DNA from: Brevibacillus_H ginsengisoli
GTDB taxonomy: Bacteria > Bacillota > Bacilli > Brevibacillales > Brevibacillaceae
NCBI RefSeq assembly: GCF_050113715.1
Contig: NZ_JBNJQR010000008.1
Coordinates: 1-64,000, forward strand
Length of the DNA: 64,000 nt
Direction of reading: 5' to 3'
The translations under genes were made by a program, and so were the position numbers. The notes under the pieces were generated by a model. It was not told the DNA's origin. It was given only the letters and a program-made list of their open reading frames with translations, and did no database searches. Position 1 is the stretch's first letter. Each line of letters begins with the position of its first letter. Positions 1 through 6,859 of this stretch are shown here, piece after piece.

Positions 1-276
1 TATACGATCCTCTTGATTAAACTTTTCCCATAAACTCTTTGCTAGATTGATAACTCCGTTCAAGCTTCGGTCTTTCACTTTTGCGATTTCTTGCTTAAAT
101 GTTTCACCAATGAGCATATCACCGCAAAAGAAGTATAATGTGTTCCCAACGATTTGAAATTTTGTGCATGTTTTATTTATGACTCGATAAGACTGACCGT
201 CACGGTTTACACTTATTGCCTTATCAATTGCAATCACGTGTTGTTTTTGGGTTGAGATTGATAATGCTAAACTCAT
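1..276 (-). CDS. Partial phage-like protein, N-terminus only
   Basis: The first 92 codons of a gene that runs off the left edge of the window. The start is the ATG at 274-276, with a GGAGG-like site just upstream. The N-terminus (MSLALSISTQ, then VIAIDKAISVNRDGQSYRV and a segment reading LYFFCGDM) has the strand-rich look of phage-encoded proteasome-like (Ntn-hydrolase-like) proteins of Bacillales prophages. That comparison is from memory of the pattern and is weak, and no catalytic residue can be assigned from this fragment. It is the outermost visible gene of the AT-rich island and supports a prophage-like origin. Confidence 0.55.
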   Translation of the reverse strand, partial: MSLALSISTQKQHVIAIDKAISVNRDGQSYRVINKTCTKFQIVGNTLYFFCGDMLIGETFKQEIAKVKDRSLNGVINLAKSLWEKFNQEDRI

Positions 277-303
277 ATGTATTATTCCTCCGTTATTATA
301 GTT

Positions 304-483
304 TTAGTTTTCTTCAATGTACTCTTTATACTTCCGTGCTTTGTCATTACTCATATTGCAATTACCCCGCTCCCATTCCGAAATTAGGCTGACAGAACAT
401 CTTAGATGTGATGCAATTTCTGAGAGTTTGATTTTCTTTTTTCTTCGCTTGATCGTGTATAGTTCACGCTGATTAATTTCCAT
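304..483 (-). CDS. Small Xre/Cro-type HTH DNA-binding protein
   Basis: A 59-residue basic protein. Residues 15-40 (KKIKLSEIASHLRCSVSLIS followed by EWERG) form a classic lambda-repressor-type helix-turn-helix with the typical SxxSxxERG-like end. I take the ATG at 481-483 rather than upstream starts because it follows an almost perfect ribosome binding site, AAGGAGGTGA, seven bases away. The gene lies downstream of a terminator that closes the large gene at 642-2210, so it probably has its own promoter or relies on read-through. Its targets are unknown; a regulator of the mobile island is the natural inference. Confidence 0.8.
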   Translation of the reverse strand: MEINQRELYTIKRRKKKIKLSEIASHLRCSVSLISEWERGNCNMSNDKARKYKEYIEEN

Positions 484-516
484 GTGATATTCACCTCCTT
501 CCAAGTGGTATCTATG

Positions 517-551
517 TAAAAAGCCCACCACTCGTATGAGCAGCAGGCTTG
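517..551 (-). terminator. Rho-independent terminator
   Basis: On the minus strand GCCTGCTGCTC and GAGTGGTGGGC can pair over 11 positions, with several G-U pairs and a four-base loop, followed by a run of Ts. It lies 90 bp after the stop of the 642-2210 gene and ends that transcript. Confidence 0.7.
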
Positions 552-641
552 TATTTTACTGGAATATTTCAATTAGTGTTTAAAAAAATAGCAGAATATG
601 TTTCTCTATTTAAGTATATACATTAAAGTTGGTATCTTTTT

Positions 642-2210
642 TTAAATATCTGCACCATCGTAACAACTTTTGCAAATTTCATAGAAACCATCACGAACAA
701 TTGAACCAATCTCGATTGAGCTTCTTCGTAAATAGTTATTTTCGTTACGTTCTTTCTTTTCACTACATTTAATACAGACCTTAGTGAATTTCTCTCTGTC
801 CTCTTCGGACATTGGATATGTATGTAATGGATATGTTGGAACTTCATTTTTATTTTTCTTGGCCTGGTTTTCGTGTTGTTTCAATTGTTTTTGTAATTTC
901 ATATAGGAAGAATCAGTATTCTTCACAATGTGCTTACTTGCTTTACTTATAATCTTATTAACATCATCTATGTAAGATTTAAATATTTTGATACATCTAT
1001 TCACAATATTTTCTTTCTGTCGTTCTCTTAGTCCTGTTGGAAACTTTCCAGTCTCCAAAATGGTATGTAGCACTTTCCATGAACCTGTATGTAGACTATC
1101 AGTTAATATCTTTGTTGTTGTATCAGGTTCTATTAAATTATCAGTAATGAGATCAAAGACATTAGTATAATATGTAGGATAAGGACGGTTTTTTTGCAAT
1201 TCTTTGTAATTAATTGTTTCCTTTTTGTATTCCTTCTTCAATAAGCAAATCAACATTCTAAACTTTTCATCATAAATTTCTACTTCATCTACAAATTCAA
1301 GAAAAGAAGAAATGCCATTATAGATGTTGCTTTTCAGTTTTTGTGCAATCAGTTGATACTCTAGGTATTTCGCCTTTACCTTCTCATTTGCTTTCTCTAA
1401 GGAACGTTTTACTGTTGAAATGTCCTTATTCAGTAATTTAGAAATCTCCGTAAGAGTAAGGTTTTGCTCATGGACTAAATCGAACACTTTTCGTTGCTCT
1501 TTGGCTAAGGATAATGACTTTAATAAAATTTCATACCCACCAAAATAGTGTAAAAACCCTTCATATTTTGGGCTGCTTTTCAAAGAGATAAAATCATTAA
1601 AACTGACTTCATCATATAGGCTATAGTCATTTGGTCGATCTTCGTCTTTAATGTCCGATTCTGATACGGCCGAAAAGTCGTATTTGATCTTCTCATCTTT
1701 ACCATTTAGAATCTTGATAAATCGACCAAGTAAAGTTTTCTTTGACCATGAGATTAATTGTCCATTTTCAAATGATTTTGCTAGGTCTGCCTTTTGGAAA
1801 ACTTCTGAGAGAAGTAGAAAATTAAACAGAGCGTTAAATTCAGAAATGTCCAGTCTATAATTATATTCTTTCACATGAAAGTATATCTTTTTTAGTCCAA
1901 CAACATTGTCAAATTTGTAATCGGTTTTTATGTATAGATCAGGTTTATTCTTTTCTTCAAACTCTTCCACTAGCGATTTATCATGAAGTTTATTATTTTT
2001 CATTTCGTCATTCTTAAATTTCACTGGTCGCTTTATAATATCAAATACTCTATCAAAGATTGGTTTGCTCAAATTTTCAAGTTCTGCTTCATACTGAGTA
2101 ATATTAATTCCATTTTGCTCAAACTTACTCTTTAACGGAAAATACTTTTCCTGATAATCTCTTACCAACTCCAGTAATGATACGGTTTTAAATTTGTTTT
2201 CAATTGCCAA
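642..2210 (-). CDS. Sigma-region-4-like HTH protein with C-terminal zinc ribbon
   Basis: A 522-residue protein that I cannot assign to a named family. Around residues 235-285 it has a helix-turn-helix that reads like sigma-70 region 4 (QRKVFDLVHEQNLTLTEISK, then STVKRSLEKANEKV). Around residues 475-515 a CxxC and a second CxxC (CIKC ... CKSC) are about 35 residues apart and look like a zinc ribbon. The rest is lysine-rich and mostly helical. The start is TTG at 2210, preceded by GGAGGAATCATAT; no ATG fits better. It is the largest regulator-like gene of the island. A role in controlling expression, replication or transfer of the element is inference only. Confidence 0.75.
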   Translation of the reverse strand: MAIENKFKTVSLLELVRDYQEKYFPLKSKFEQNGINITQYEAELENLSKPIFDRVFDIIKRPVKFKNDEMKNNKLHDKSLVEEFEEKNKPDLYIKTDYKFDNVVGLKKIYFHVKEYNYRLDISEFNALFNFLLLSEVFQKADLAKSFENGQLISWSKKTLLGRFIKILNGKDEKIKYDFSAVSESDIKDEDRPNDYSLYDEVSFNDFISLKSSPKYEGFLHYFGGYEILLKSLSLAKEQRKVFDLVHEQNLTLTEISKLLNKDISTVKRSLEKANEKVKAKYLEYQLIAQKLKSNIYNGISSFLEFVDEVEIYDEKFRMLICLLKKEYKKETINYKELQKNRPYPTYYTNVFDLITDNLIEPDTTTKILTDSLHTGSWKVLHTILETGKFPTGLRERQKENIVNRCIKIFKSYIDDVNKIISKASKHIVKNTDSSYMKLQKQLKQHENQAKKNKNEVPTYPLHTYPMSEEDREKFTKVCIKCSEKKERNENNYLRRSSIEIGSIVRDGFYEICKSCYDGADI

Positions 2211-2363
2211 ATATGATTCCTCCAGTTAGTTTTAAATTTTCTATTAGTCGTTTTCATTCTTCATAGCCCCTTCGTCTTTTAATTGCCGAATACACGGCTC
2301 AGTTGGTGTTTCTTCTTTTCATTATTCTTCTTTAATGGGCTTCTTCTAAATTTCAGATAAAAC

Positions 2364-2392
2364 TTGACTTTGATCATAAACTTAAGTATAAT
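2364..2392 (+). promoter_or_regulatory. Strong sigma-A-type promoter with no gene downstream
   Basis: TTGACT at 2364-2369 and TATAAT at 2387-2392 are separated by exactly 17 bp, close to the sigma-A consensus. No protein-coding frame starts downstream before a hairpin at about 2473-2494, so the promoter appears to drive a short untranslated RNA. It lies in the 503-bp gap between the genes ending at 2210 and 2714. Confidence 0.65.
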
Positions 2393-2398
2393 TTTTGA

Positions 2399-2508
2399 CA
2401 GATAGGAAACACTAATGAAATACTAATCCATAGAACACCATCCTTTCTCAATATAAACTAATAGTTAAAGATCACCCCATACGAAAATTGGGTGTCTTAT
2501 TTAATTTA
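2399..2508 (+). ncRNA. Candidate small RNA of about 110 nt
   Basis: Predicted from the consensus-like promoter just upstream and a hairpin at 2473-2494 (CACCC paired with GGGTG, loop of about 12 bases) followed by the T-rich stretch TCTTATTTAATTT, which would act as an imperfect terminator. No open frame of useful length lies inside: the only ATG with any spacing gives a three-codon frame. The RNA would lie in the mobile island, upstream of and divergent from the 642-2210 gene. Its function is unknown. Confidence 0.4.
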
Positions 2509-2677
2509 TCGCACTGTTGATAGCTAGTCAACAGTTTATTTTAATTTTCACAAAAATAATTTTCCACCTTCTCTAACGCCTCCTATGGCGTTTTTATTTT
2601 TGGTAGGAATTAATATACTTTTATTTGATAAAAACATCTGTACCTGGCTTATAGAAAGCCACAGAGGTATGTAAAAC

Positions 2678-2700
2678 AAAAAGAAGCGGTCAATCCGCTC
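2678..2700 (-). terminator. Intrinsic terminator after the acidic 89-aa gene
   Basis: On the minus strand AGCGG-ATTGA-CCGCT is followed by TCTTTTTG. It lies 14 bp beyond the stop of the 2714-2983 gene. Confidence 0.75.
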
Positions 2701-2713
2701 CTGACTTGAGTCA

Positions 2714-2983
2714 TTAAGCAGCTACCTGTTGCAATAATTCGTACCCTGCTTCAGTAACCACAAAATCTTCAGTATCATCATCGTATTCAAAATCTTCTTC
2801 CCAGATGCATACACCTTCGACTACATGAATATATGTATCTTTCATTACTTCTGCCTCAACGCATGTCCAATCTACTAAGTCTTCAAATGACATTAACTCT
2901 TTTCTTTCGAGTTGCTCTTCTGAGAATAAAGGTGATCCATCTTCATTTTCATAGCAGAATGTTTCCTGATATTGATATTTCAT
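2714..2983 (-). CDS. Acidic small protein of unknown function
   Basis: An 89-residue, strongly acidic protein, with the run EEDFEYDDDTEDF near residues 62-74. I recognise no family and see no signal peptide, membrane segment or metal motif. The ATG start follows GAGGAGGAATTTACA, an excellent ribosome binding site, and a clear terminator follows the gene, so it is a real single-gene unit. It is divergent from the HTH gene at 3175, and the shared intergenic region carries repeated TAACAC/GTGTTA half-sites. It is therefore probably controlled by that regulator, as early phage or anti-repressor genes often are. The acidic charge would also suit a DNA mimic, but that is speculation. Confidence 0.7.
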   Translation of the reverse strand: MKYQYQETFCYENEDGSPLFSEEQLERKELMSFEDLVDWTCVEAEVMKDTYIHVVEGVCIWEEDFEYDDDTEDFVVTEAGYELLQQVAA

Positions 2984-3053
2984 TGTAAATTCCTCCTCAT
3001 ATTACGTATACACTTCACTGACTTAAGTTGTTATCTTATACGTTGATATTAAC

Positions 3054-3159
3054 TCATGTGTTATCACAACACAAGTGTTAATATAAAATAGATTGAAAAT
3101 CTGTCATCCCATCTTATAACACTTGTGTCTATAAACACTTTTTAATATCATTAGTGTTA
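3054..3159. promoter_or_regulatory. Operator array between divergent genes
   Basis: The divergent region contains repeated half-sites GTGTTA or TAACAC at 3058-3063, 3075-3080, 3117-3122 and 3154-3159. Two of them form inverted repeats of the form AACAC-N2-GTGTT (3068-3079 and 3118-3128). This is the usual layout for a Cro/CI-like repressor acting on both its own gene (3175) and the divergent gene (2983). Binding by the 3175 product is inferred from position only. Confidence 0.6.
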
Positions 3160-3174
3160 TAGCGAGGTGAAAAC

Positions 3175-3405
3175 ATGATAAGAATCAGACTAAAGGAAGT
3201 TGCACAGTCTTACGAGAAGGAAAATAACATTAAAATCACCAATTATTGGATATCTAAGAATAGCGGAGTCCGTCCAAACACAATAAATACAATGATGGAC
3301 AATGAAGAAGATGTGAAGAACATAAGTAAGGATGCACTAAACCGTTTATGTAAGTTGTTTAAATGCCAGGTTGGGGATTTAGTTGAATATATAAAAGAAG
3401 AGTAA
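3175..3405 (+). CDS. Cro/CI-family HTH regulator
   Basis: A 76-residue single-domain repressor-like protein. Its motif, NYWISKNSGVRPNTINTMMD and then the downstream NRLCKLFKCQVGDLVEYI, matches the short Cro/C1-type HTH family of phages and integrative elements. In that family the C-terminal phrase 'L CKxLxCQVGDL' is a hallmark. The ATG start is preceded by GCGAGGTGAAAAC. It is the only plus-strand intact gene of the island and is divergent from an acidic small protein across an operator-like array. It is likely autoregulatory and a candidate switch gene of the element. Confidence 0.85.
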   Translation: MIRIRLKEVAQSYEKENNIKITNYWISKNSGVRPNTINTMMDNEEDVKNISKDALNRLCKLFKCQVGDLVEYIKEE

Positions 3406-3432
3406 CCGCCCATTACGAGGCGGCTATTTTTT
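3404..3432. terminator. Bidirectional terminator
   Basis: CCGCC-CATTACGA-GGCGG is followed on the plus strand by CTATTTTTT. It lies between the plus-strand HTH gene and the convergent minus-strand small-gene cluster. Confidence 0.75.
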
Positions 3433-3605
3433 CATTCATTATTTCTTTGAGTGTTTGGATTAATAATAGTATATCCTTTTATATTCTGTTCAATCAGTGC
3501 TTTTTGTGCTGCATAAGCTATTATATTTCTCATCGCAACATTGATATCTATTTCACCAGTATTAACCAATTCTATTTTAAGTTCCTGGTTTTTTCGTTTA
3601 ACCAT
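3432..3605 (-). CDS. Tiny island protein (57 aa), GEIDI motif
   Basis: A 57-residue product beginning MVKRKNQELKIELVNTGEID. It is preceded by AAGGAG and its start codon overlaps the stop of the previous gene by one base (TAATG), which indicates translational coupling. The short layout, one beta strand then G-E-I-D-I then an amphipathic helix, is shared with the 47-residue product at 4025-4168. No function is known to me. It is the last gene of a run of five small co-directional genes. Confidence 0.6.
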   Translation of the reverse strand: MVKRKNQELKIELVNTGEIDINVAMRNIIAYAAQKALIEQNIKGYTIINPNTQRNNE

Positions 3606-3772
3606 TAATCTAACTCCTTCTTAGAGTTCGCTTTGTTGTTTGAAGTGTAATCATAATTGAACAAGATATCCTCATACCACCACTTTAAACTTCTGATCAC
3701 ATCATCAATTGTTTTCCCTGAATCCTCATCAAACACTTCAATGATTTGATACTCATTATCACTTTTTGTCAT
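3605..3772 (-). CDS. Tiny acidic island protein (55 aa)
   Basis: A 55-residue product starting MTKSDNEYQIIEVFDEDSGK and continuing with a tryptophan-rich patch (LKWWYEDI). The start follows GAGGATGAAACAAC. Its stop overlaps the start of the next gene. I recognise no family. Its place in a tight row of equally small genes and the coupling overlap argue that it is translated. Confidence 0.55.
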   Translation of the reverse strand: MTKSDNEYQIIEVFDEDSGKTIDDVIRSLKWWYEDILFNYDYTSNNKANSKKELD

Positions 3773-3819
3773 GTTGTTTCATCCTCGCTTGAATATGGCA
3801 TTTTTACTTCTCAAACGGT

Positions 3820-3981
3820 TTAAATAAATTTATGCTTGACCTGATTATATCTTCTATTAAACGCTTCAATTGCTGCATCAGATGGCTCATTGGTGAAAGT
3901 AACTTCAATTTTCATTCCACTTTTATAATATGTATAATCTTTTAATATTTTATTGGCTTTACTTTTCTCATTGTTTGTCAT
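3820..3981 (-). CDS. Tiny island protein (53 aa), EVTFTN motif
   Basis: A 53-residue basic product starting MTNNEKSKANKILKDYTYYK. The ribosome binding site AAGGGTG is six bases upstream. The phrase KIEVTFTNE followed by a helix (AAIEAFNRRYNQ) resembles the end of the 65-residue product at 4196-4393 (KVKIRFTND ... SLEAIKQFY), so the two are probably related. Function is unknown. Confidence 0.55.
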   Translation of the reverse strand: MTNNEKSKANKILKDYTYYKSGMKIEVTFTNEPSDAAIEAFNRRYNQVKHKFI

Positions 3982-4024
3982 ATGAACACCCTTCACACTT
4001 TTTATGATTAAGAAATCAAATGTA

Positions 4025-4168
4025 TCATTTGTTTTTTAACTTGCTTTTATATTTCTGAATAAGTGGCATGATTGCATCAGCATATTTATCGATATCGATT
4101 TCACCCATTATCGTTACGGTAACGTTACATCTCCCATGTTTACAGTGTTTTGTTTTTATTTTTTTCAT
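4025..4168 (-). CDS. Tiny island protein (47 aa), GEIDID motif
   Basis: A 47-residue product starting MKKIKTKHCKHGRCNVTVTI and continuing MGEIDIDKYADAI. GGTGG lies seven bases before the start. A basic, Cys/His-containing head (KHCKHGRC) precedes the strand-GEIDI-helix layout shared with the 3432-3605 product. The CKHGRC head could bind metal or nucleic acid, but this is a guess. Confidence 0.5.
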   Translation of the reverse strand: MKKIKTKHCKHGRCNVTVTIMGEIDIDKYADAIMPLIQKYKSKLKNK

Positions 4169-4195
4169 ATAAAATCCACCTGCAGAAAATTATTT

Positions 4196-4393
4196 TTATG
4201 ATAAGTAAAATTGCTTTATTGCCTCAAGTGATTCCTTATGTCTTTCCATATCGTTAGTAAATCTAATTTTTACCTTCCAACCTCTTTTGTTTCTATCACA
4301 TTCAGCAACTGCCTTTCCGTCTTCATTATATGTGATTTTATATTTATCGCCTCGAATATCTAGAAATTCAGGTAACCCTCTGTTTTGATCCAT
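4196..4393 (-). CDS. Small island protein (65 aa)
   Basis: A 65-residue product beginning MDQNRGLPEFLDIRGDKYKI. I prefer the ATG at 4391-4393, which has AGGTGG about 12 bases upstream, to a TTG 63 bases further up that has no good binding site. The C-terminal KVKIRFTNDMERHKESLEAI resembles the 53-residue neighbour. It is probably the first gene of the small-gene cluster that runs down to 3432. No family is recognised. Confidence 0.55.
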   Translation of the reverse strand: MDQNRGLPEFLDIRGDKYKITYNEDGKAVAECDRNKRGWKVKIRFTNDMERHKESLEAIKQFYLS

Positions 4394-4537
4394 TGTATTC
4401 TCGCACCACCTAAAAAATCTCTTGAGAACATTATTGGCATGAATCCAACAGTTCAAACAAGAGGTAGATAGTGGTAATTTAAATCAATTTGCCTTTTAAC
4501 GATCTTATTATATGTAGATTTGATGAGGAAAAGGTCA

Positions 4538-4567
4538 TAAAAAATAGCCGTAATCACTTACGACTAT
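4538..4567 (-). terminator. Intrinsic terminator overlapping a stop codon
   Basis: On the minus strand AATAGTCGTAA-GTGA-TTACGGCTATT is followed by TTTT. It begins at the 3' end of the 4564-4950 gene. Confidence 0.75.
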
Positions 4568-4950
4568 TGGAAAATACTCTTTAAATCTGAAGCTGTTTCA
4601 TTGAATCTATTTCTATCCTCAATGGAGGAACTGTGATCTAGTGCAATCTTCCCTACATATAATCTACTTATTAAAATGGCTAAGAATTGTTCGCTGGTAT
4701 TTTGCGTTTTCCATGTAATGCTGAAATCAATAAATTTCTTCTCAAACTCTTTGCTCATTTTCTCGTTCTTTTTATCCAGTGCGATAATTTGGTCATAAAA
4801 ATAATGAACTTGATCAAGAAATTCTGGTCTTACCTGATCTACTCTTATGTAAGTTGATAGAGTCTCTTTTTTGGGACTAGGTTCAACCGATGAGACATTT
4901 GTATTAATAAGGAATACACAAATTAAAAAACTTATAAGTAATGAGTTCAT
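4564..4950 (-). CDS. Small secreted or membrane-tethered protein
   Basis: A 128-residue protein with an N-terminal hydrophobic stretch (LLISFLICVFLI, residues 4-15) followed by polar residues, typical of a signal peptide or single anchor without a lipobox cysteine. The remainder is helical and charged (EKMSKEFEKKFIDF). The start follows AGGGGAGGGCAATA and a terminator overlaps the stop, so this is an independent unit. Small secreted cargo proteins of this kind occur in integrative elements, sometimes for exclusion or immunity. No such role can be shown here. Confidence 0.65.
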   Translation of the reverse strand: MNSLLISFLICVFLINTNVSSVEPSPKKETLSTYIRVDQVRPEFLDQVHYFYDQIIALDKKNEKMSKEFEKKFIDFSITWKTQNTSEQFLAILISRLYVGKIALDHSSSIEDRNRFNETASDLKSIFQ

Positions 4951-5025
4951 TATTGCCCTCCCCTAATGAAACATTTTACAATATCAGGTTATACGATTCC
5001 AACGAAAATTCTTTGAAGAACAAAA

Positions 5026-5053
5026 GAAAAACCAGCTTGTTTGGCTGGTTTAA
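5026..5053 (-). terminator. Intrinsic terminator
   Basis: On the minus strand AACCAGCC-AAACAA-GCTGGTTTTTC follows and overlaps the stop of the 5050-5361 gene. Confidence 0.75.
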
Positions 5054-5361
5054 TATTCAGTATAATTAAATTCATGCCAGTTTGGTGGCAATCCTTCTCG
5101 CTCAAACTTAATGTCATCGTATCTTGGAATGTAACTTAACAGTTCATTCTCTCTTTCGTGTTCGATTACTTCACCATAAAATGTAACAACTACATCATCA
5201 AACTCAAAAGTTAAATTAAACTCGAATTCTGTTTGTGGTGGATGGTTCTCATATTCTTTGTTAAGTGCATCAATAATTAGGCTTTCTATATAATATCCTT
5301 GTAACTTAATGTTCTCTTTTTCGAAGATCCGTTCAAGTTTTTTAACAAACGATTGATTCAC
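5050..5361 (-). CDS. Acidic hypothetical protein (103 aa)
   Basis: A 103-residue protein: an N-terminal helix (VKKLERIFEKEN), then a strand-rich acidic middle (TEFEFNLTFEFDDVVVTFYG) and an aromatic, proline-containing tail. The start follows AGGGAGGG nine bases upstream, and a terminator overlaps the end. I recognise no family, transmembrane segment or catalytic motif. It is one of several single-gene cassettes in the island. Confidence 0.6.
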   Translation of the reverse strand: MNQSFVKKLERIFEKENIKLQGYYIESLIIDALNKEYENHPPQTEFEFNLTFEFDDVVVTFYGEVIEHERENELLSYIPRYDDIKFEREGLPPNWHEFNYTEY

Positions 5362-5428
5362 TTGAGTCCCTCCCTTTTATTAAGACACACATTCATATTC
5401 CCCAAATTCCCCTAATCGAAACATTCAT

Positions 5429-5482
5429 TTATCGGGAAAAAGAAATGACCAGTCTAATGAACTGGTCAAAAAATTTCATCAT
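5429..5482 (-). other. Possible 17-codon leader or peptide frame ending in a hairpin
   Basis: ATGATG at 5477-5482 follows an AGGGGGGAGAG binding site nine bases upstream and opens a 17-residue frame (MMKFFDQFIRLVISFSR). A terminator-like hairpin (GACCAGT paired with ACTGGTC at 5448-5467, then TTTCTTTTT on the minus strand) lies inside the frame. It could be a leader peptide, a remnant or chance. The gap 5362-5599 otherwise holds only the next terminator. Confidence 0.25.
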
Positions 5483-5550
5483 GTAAATATACTCTCCCCC
5501 CTAAATGCATTACTTATCTTCGTGTACTTAAAAACCATGTCCTATAACCA

Positions 5551-5579
5551 AAAATAAAAGTCCTCCATTGAGGACTTAA
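5551..5579 (-). terminator. Intrinsic terminator
   Basis: On the minus strand AAGTCCTC-AATG-GAGGACTT is followed by TTATTTTTGG. It lies about 20 bp past the stop of the 5600-6019 gene. Confidence 0.75.
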
Positions 5580-5599
5580 AATGCGTATTTGATAGGATG

Positions 5600-6019
5600 T
5601 CAAGAAAGCATTTTCTTAATTCGTTCTAATCTATCGTTCTTTTCTTTTTCCTCTTGCTCTTTTCTCAAGCAAAATTCTTCCTGTTTTCTTACCTCTTCAT
5701 TTTTTTCTAGCGGTAAAATCTCTTGTTTTATTTCATCCAGCGTTCTTTTTACTGCTTCTTTAATAGTTTCGTCATCAAAAATCCAGTTGTAATCGGTATC
5801 TTGTCCAATAATTCCAAATAATAAATCTTTTGTTGAGTCATCTTTTGCAAAGATAATAGCATTATCATAATTATCCACTTCAAAGAACAAGTTATTTCTT
5901 TCAAGAGTATAATATCCGTCAATAATGCTTGCTTTATCCAATTTATAATTTACGGACTTCTTTACTATTTCATTTACTTCTTTTTTGAAAATATTGATAC
6001 CTATTCTCGGCATGTCCAT
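5600..6019 (-). CDS. Hypothetical protein with charged coiled-coil C-terminus (139 aa)
   Basis: A 139-residue protein. The N-terminal two-thirds look globular (MDMPRIGINIFKKEVNEIVK, then strand-rich ERNNLFFEVDNYDNAIIF). The last ~35 residues are a highly charged helix (RKQEEFCLRKEQEEKEKND). I chose the ATG at 6017-6019 because AAAGGGGG lies just upstream, although an ATG two codons later is equally possible. No family is recognised. A terminator closes the gene. Confidence 0.6.
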   Translation of the reverse strand: MDMPRIGINIFKKEVNEIVKKSVNYKLDKASIIDGYYTLERNNLFFEVDNYDNAIIFAKDDSTKDLLFGIIGQDTDYNWIFDDETIKEAVKRTLDEIKQEILPLEKNEEVRKQEEFCLRKEQEEKEKNDRLERIKKMLS

Positions 6020-6243
6020 TTCTATTTCCCCCTTTGCGTCCCATAATCGCATTAATTATACTAATAATTTCCATCATTTTCAACTTAAGTTTAATCGTCT
6101 CTTTTATTTTATTATAAGCAATCTTTCTTTATAGTATCTTTAACCCGTCGGTTTCAGTGACGGGATGTAAAGTGAACAAAACTATTGACTATTATGGTGA
6201 TAACTTATGAGGTAGTTTAATATCGATTAGTAGTTGTAACTCG

Positions 6244-6430
6244 ATGGATAAGTTTGACTTGATCTTAGAGGAATTGGAGAAGGTTATTAGCAGAATAAAT
6301 GCACTCGACACTAAAATGACTGAAGGCTTCAAGGAAGTTCAACAAGTACCTGGATGGAATTAACCAGAAGCTTGATGTTATTAAGAAGCATACGACAACG
6401 GATACTGATAGGCAAGGAATACCTTTTTAG
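6244..6430 (+). pseudogene. Frameshifted phage-type coiled-coil protein remnant
   Basis: The first frame starts at the ATG at 6244 and reads MDKFDLILEELEKVISRINA down to GFKEVQQ, then is cut at a TAA after VPGWN. Shifting the frame by one base at about 6345 restores YLDGINQKLDVIKKHTTTDT, ending at a TAG at 6428-6430. This repeating helical pattern is typical of small phage proteins of Bacillales. One extra base (probably a G near 6347) explains the break. There is no convincing ribosome binding site. The gap 6053-6243 upstream holds only a CCCGTC/GACGGG hairpin at about 6149-6165. Confidence 0.55.
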
Positions 6431-6639
6431 ATTAGAATATCATCTATAAACACATCAAGACTCGTCTGTTTAGTTAAGTTGAATAACATTTCTCCTCCAA
6501 GTGATTCTAAGCTGCCTTCTAAAATATCCCCAACCTCTGGTAAGTCATCAAGTATTTCAATAACTGAAACATTGCGATTTTCATTTAATACTTTAATCTT
6601 ACACGTACTGTTATTAACTGCAATTACTTTACCTTTCAC
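6427..6639 (-). CDS. Small beta-rich hypothetical protein (70 aa)
   Basis: A 70-residue protein with alternating beta strands (GKVIAVNNSTCKIKVLNE ... VGDILEGSLESLGGEMLFNL), reminiscent of small OB- or KOW-like barrels, though no family is recognised. The start is GTG at 6639, seven bases after AGGGGGAG. Its 3' end overlaps the end of the plus-strand remnant at 6428-6430. An N-terminal nucleic-acid-binding barrel is a structural guess. Confidence 0.6.
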   Translation of the reverse strand: MKGKVIAVNNSTCKIKVLNENRNVSVIEILDDLPEVGDILEGSLESLGGEMLFNLTKQTSLDVFIDDILI

Positions 6640-6686
6640 GATTTTTCTCCCCCTATCATAAAAAACCTTAGTACAAATATCAGTCT

Positions 6687-6781
6687 CTAATTTTTTAATC
6701 CTAACTCAAGTAAACAATCAAAACAAAGTGCAAAATCTCGATCCTTCCAGTAGTATAATCCTCTTCCGTCATCTCATACAT
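6687..6781 (-). pseudogene. Possible frameshifted tiny phage ORF
   Basis: In one minus-strand frame, the stretch ending at 6687 encodes RGLYYWKDRDFALCFDCLLE, a convincing protein-like peptide with a CxxC. That frame has no start codon: it is closed by a TGA about five codons upstream. Three ATGs in a neighbouring frame (6770-6781) lie just upstream, with GGAGGAG further up. A one-base change would join the two into a small Cys-containing phage-type protein. Treated as a likely remnant; it could also be chance. Confidence 0.3.
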
Positions 6782-6859
6782 ATTTATTTTTTATCGGCTC
6801 CTCCTATGATTTGAAAGATCATTTTAGAATTCTCATATTATTACTCAATAAGCACATTA

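Noticed and set aside
6149..6165. CCCGTC/GACGGG hairpin in the 6053-6243 gap
   Set aside because: It has no T-run of useful length and no adjacent gene end that needs it; kept only as a note under the neighbouring remnant.
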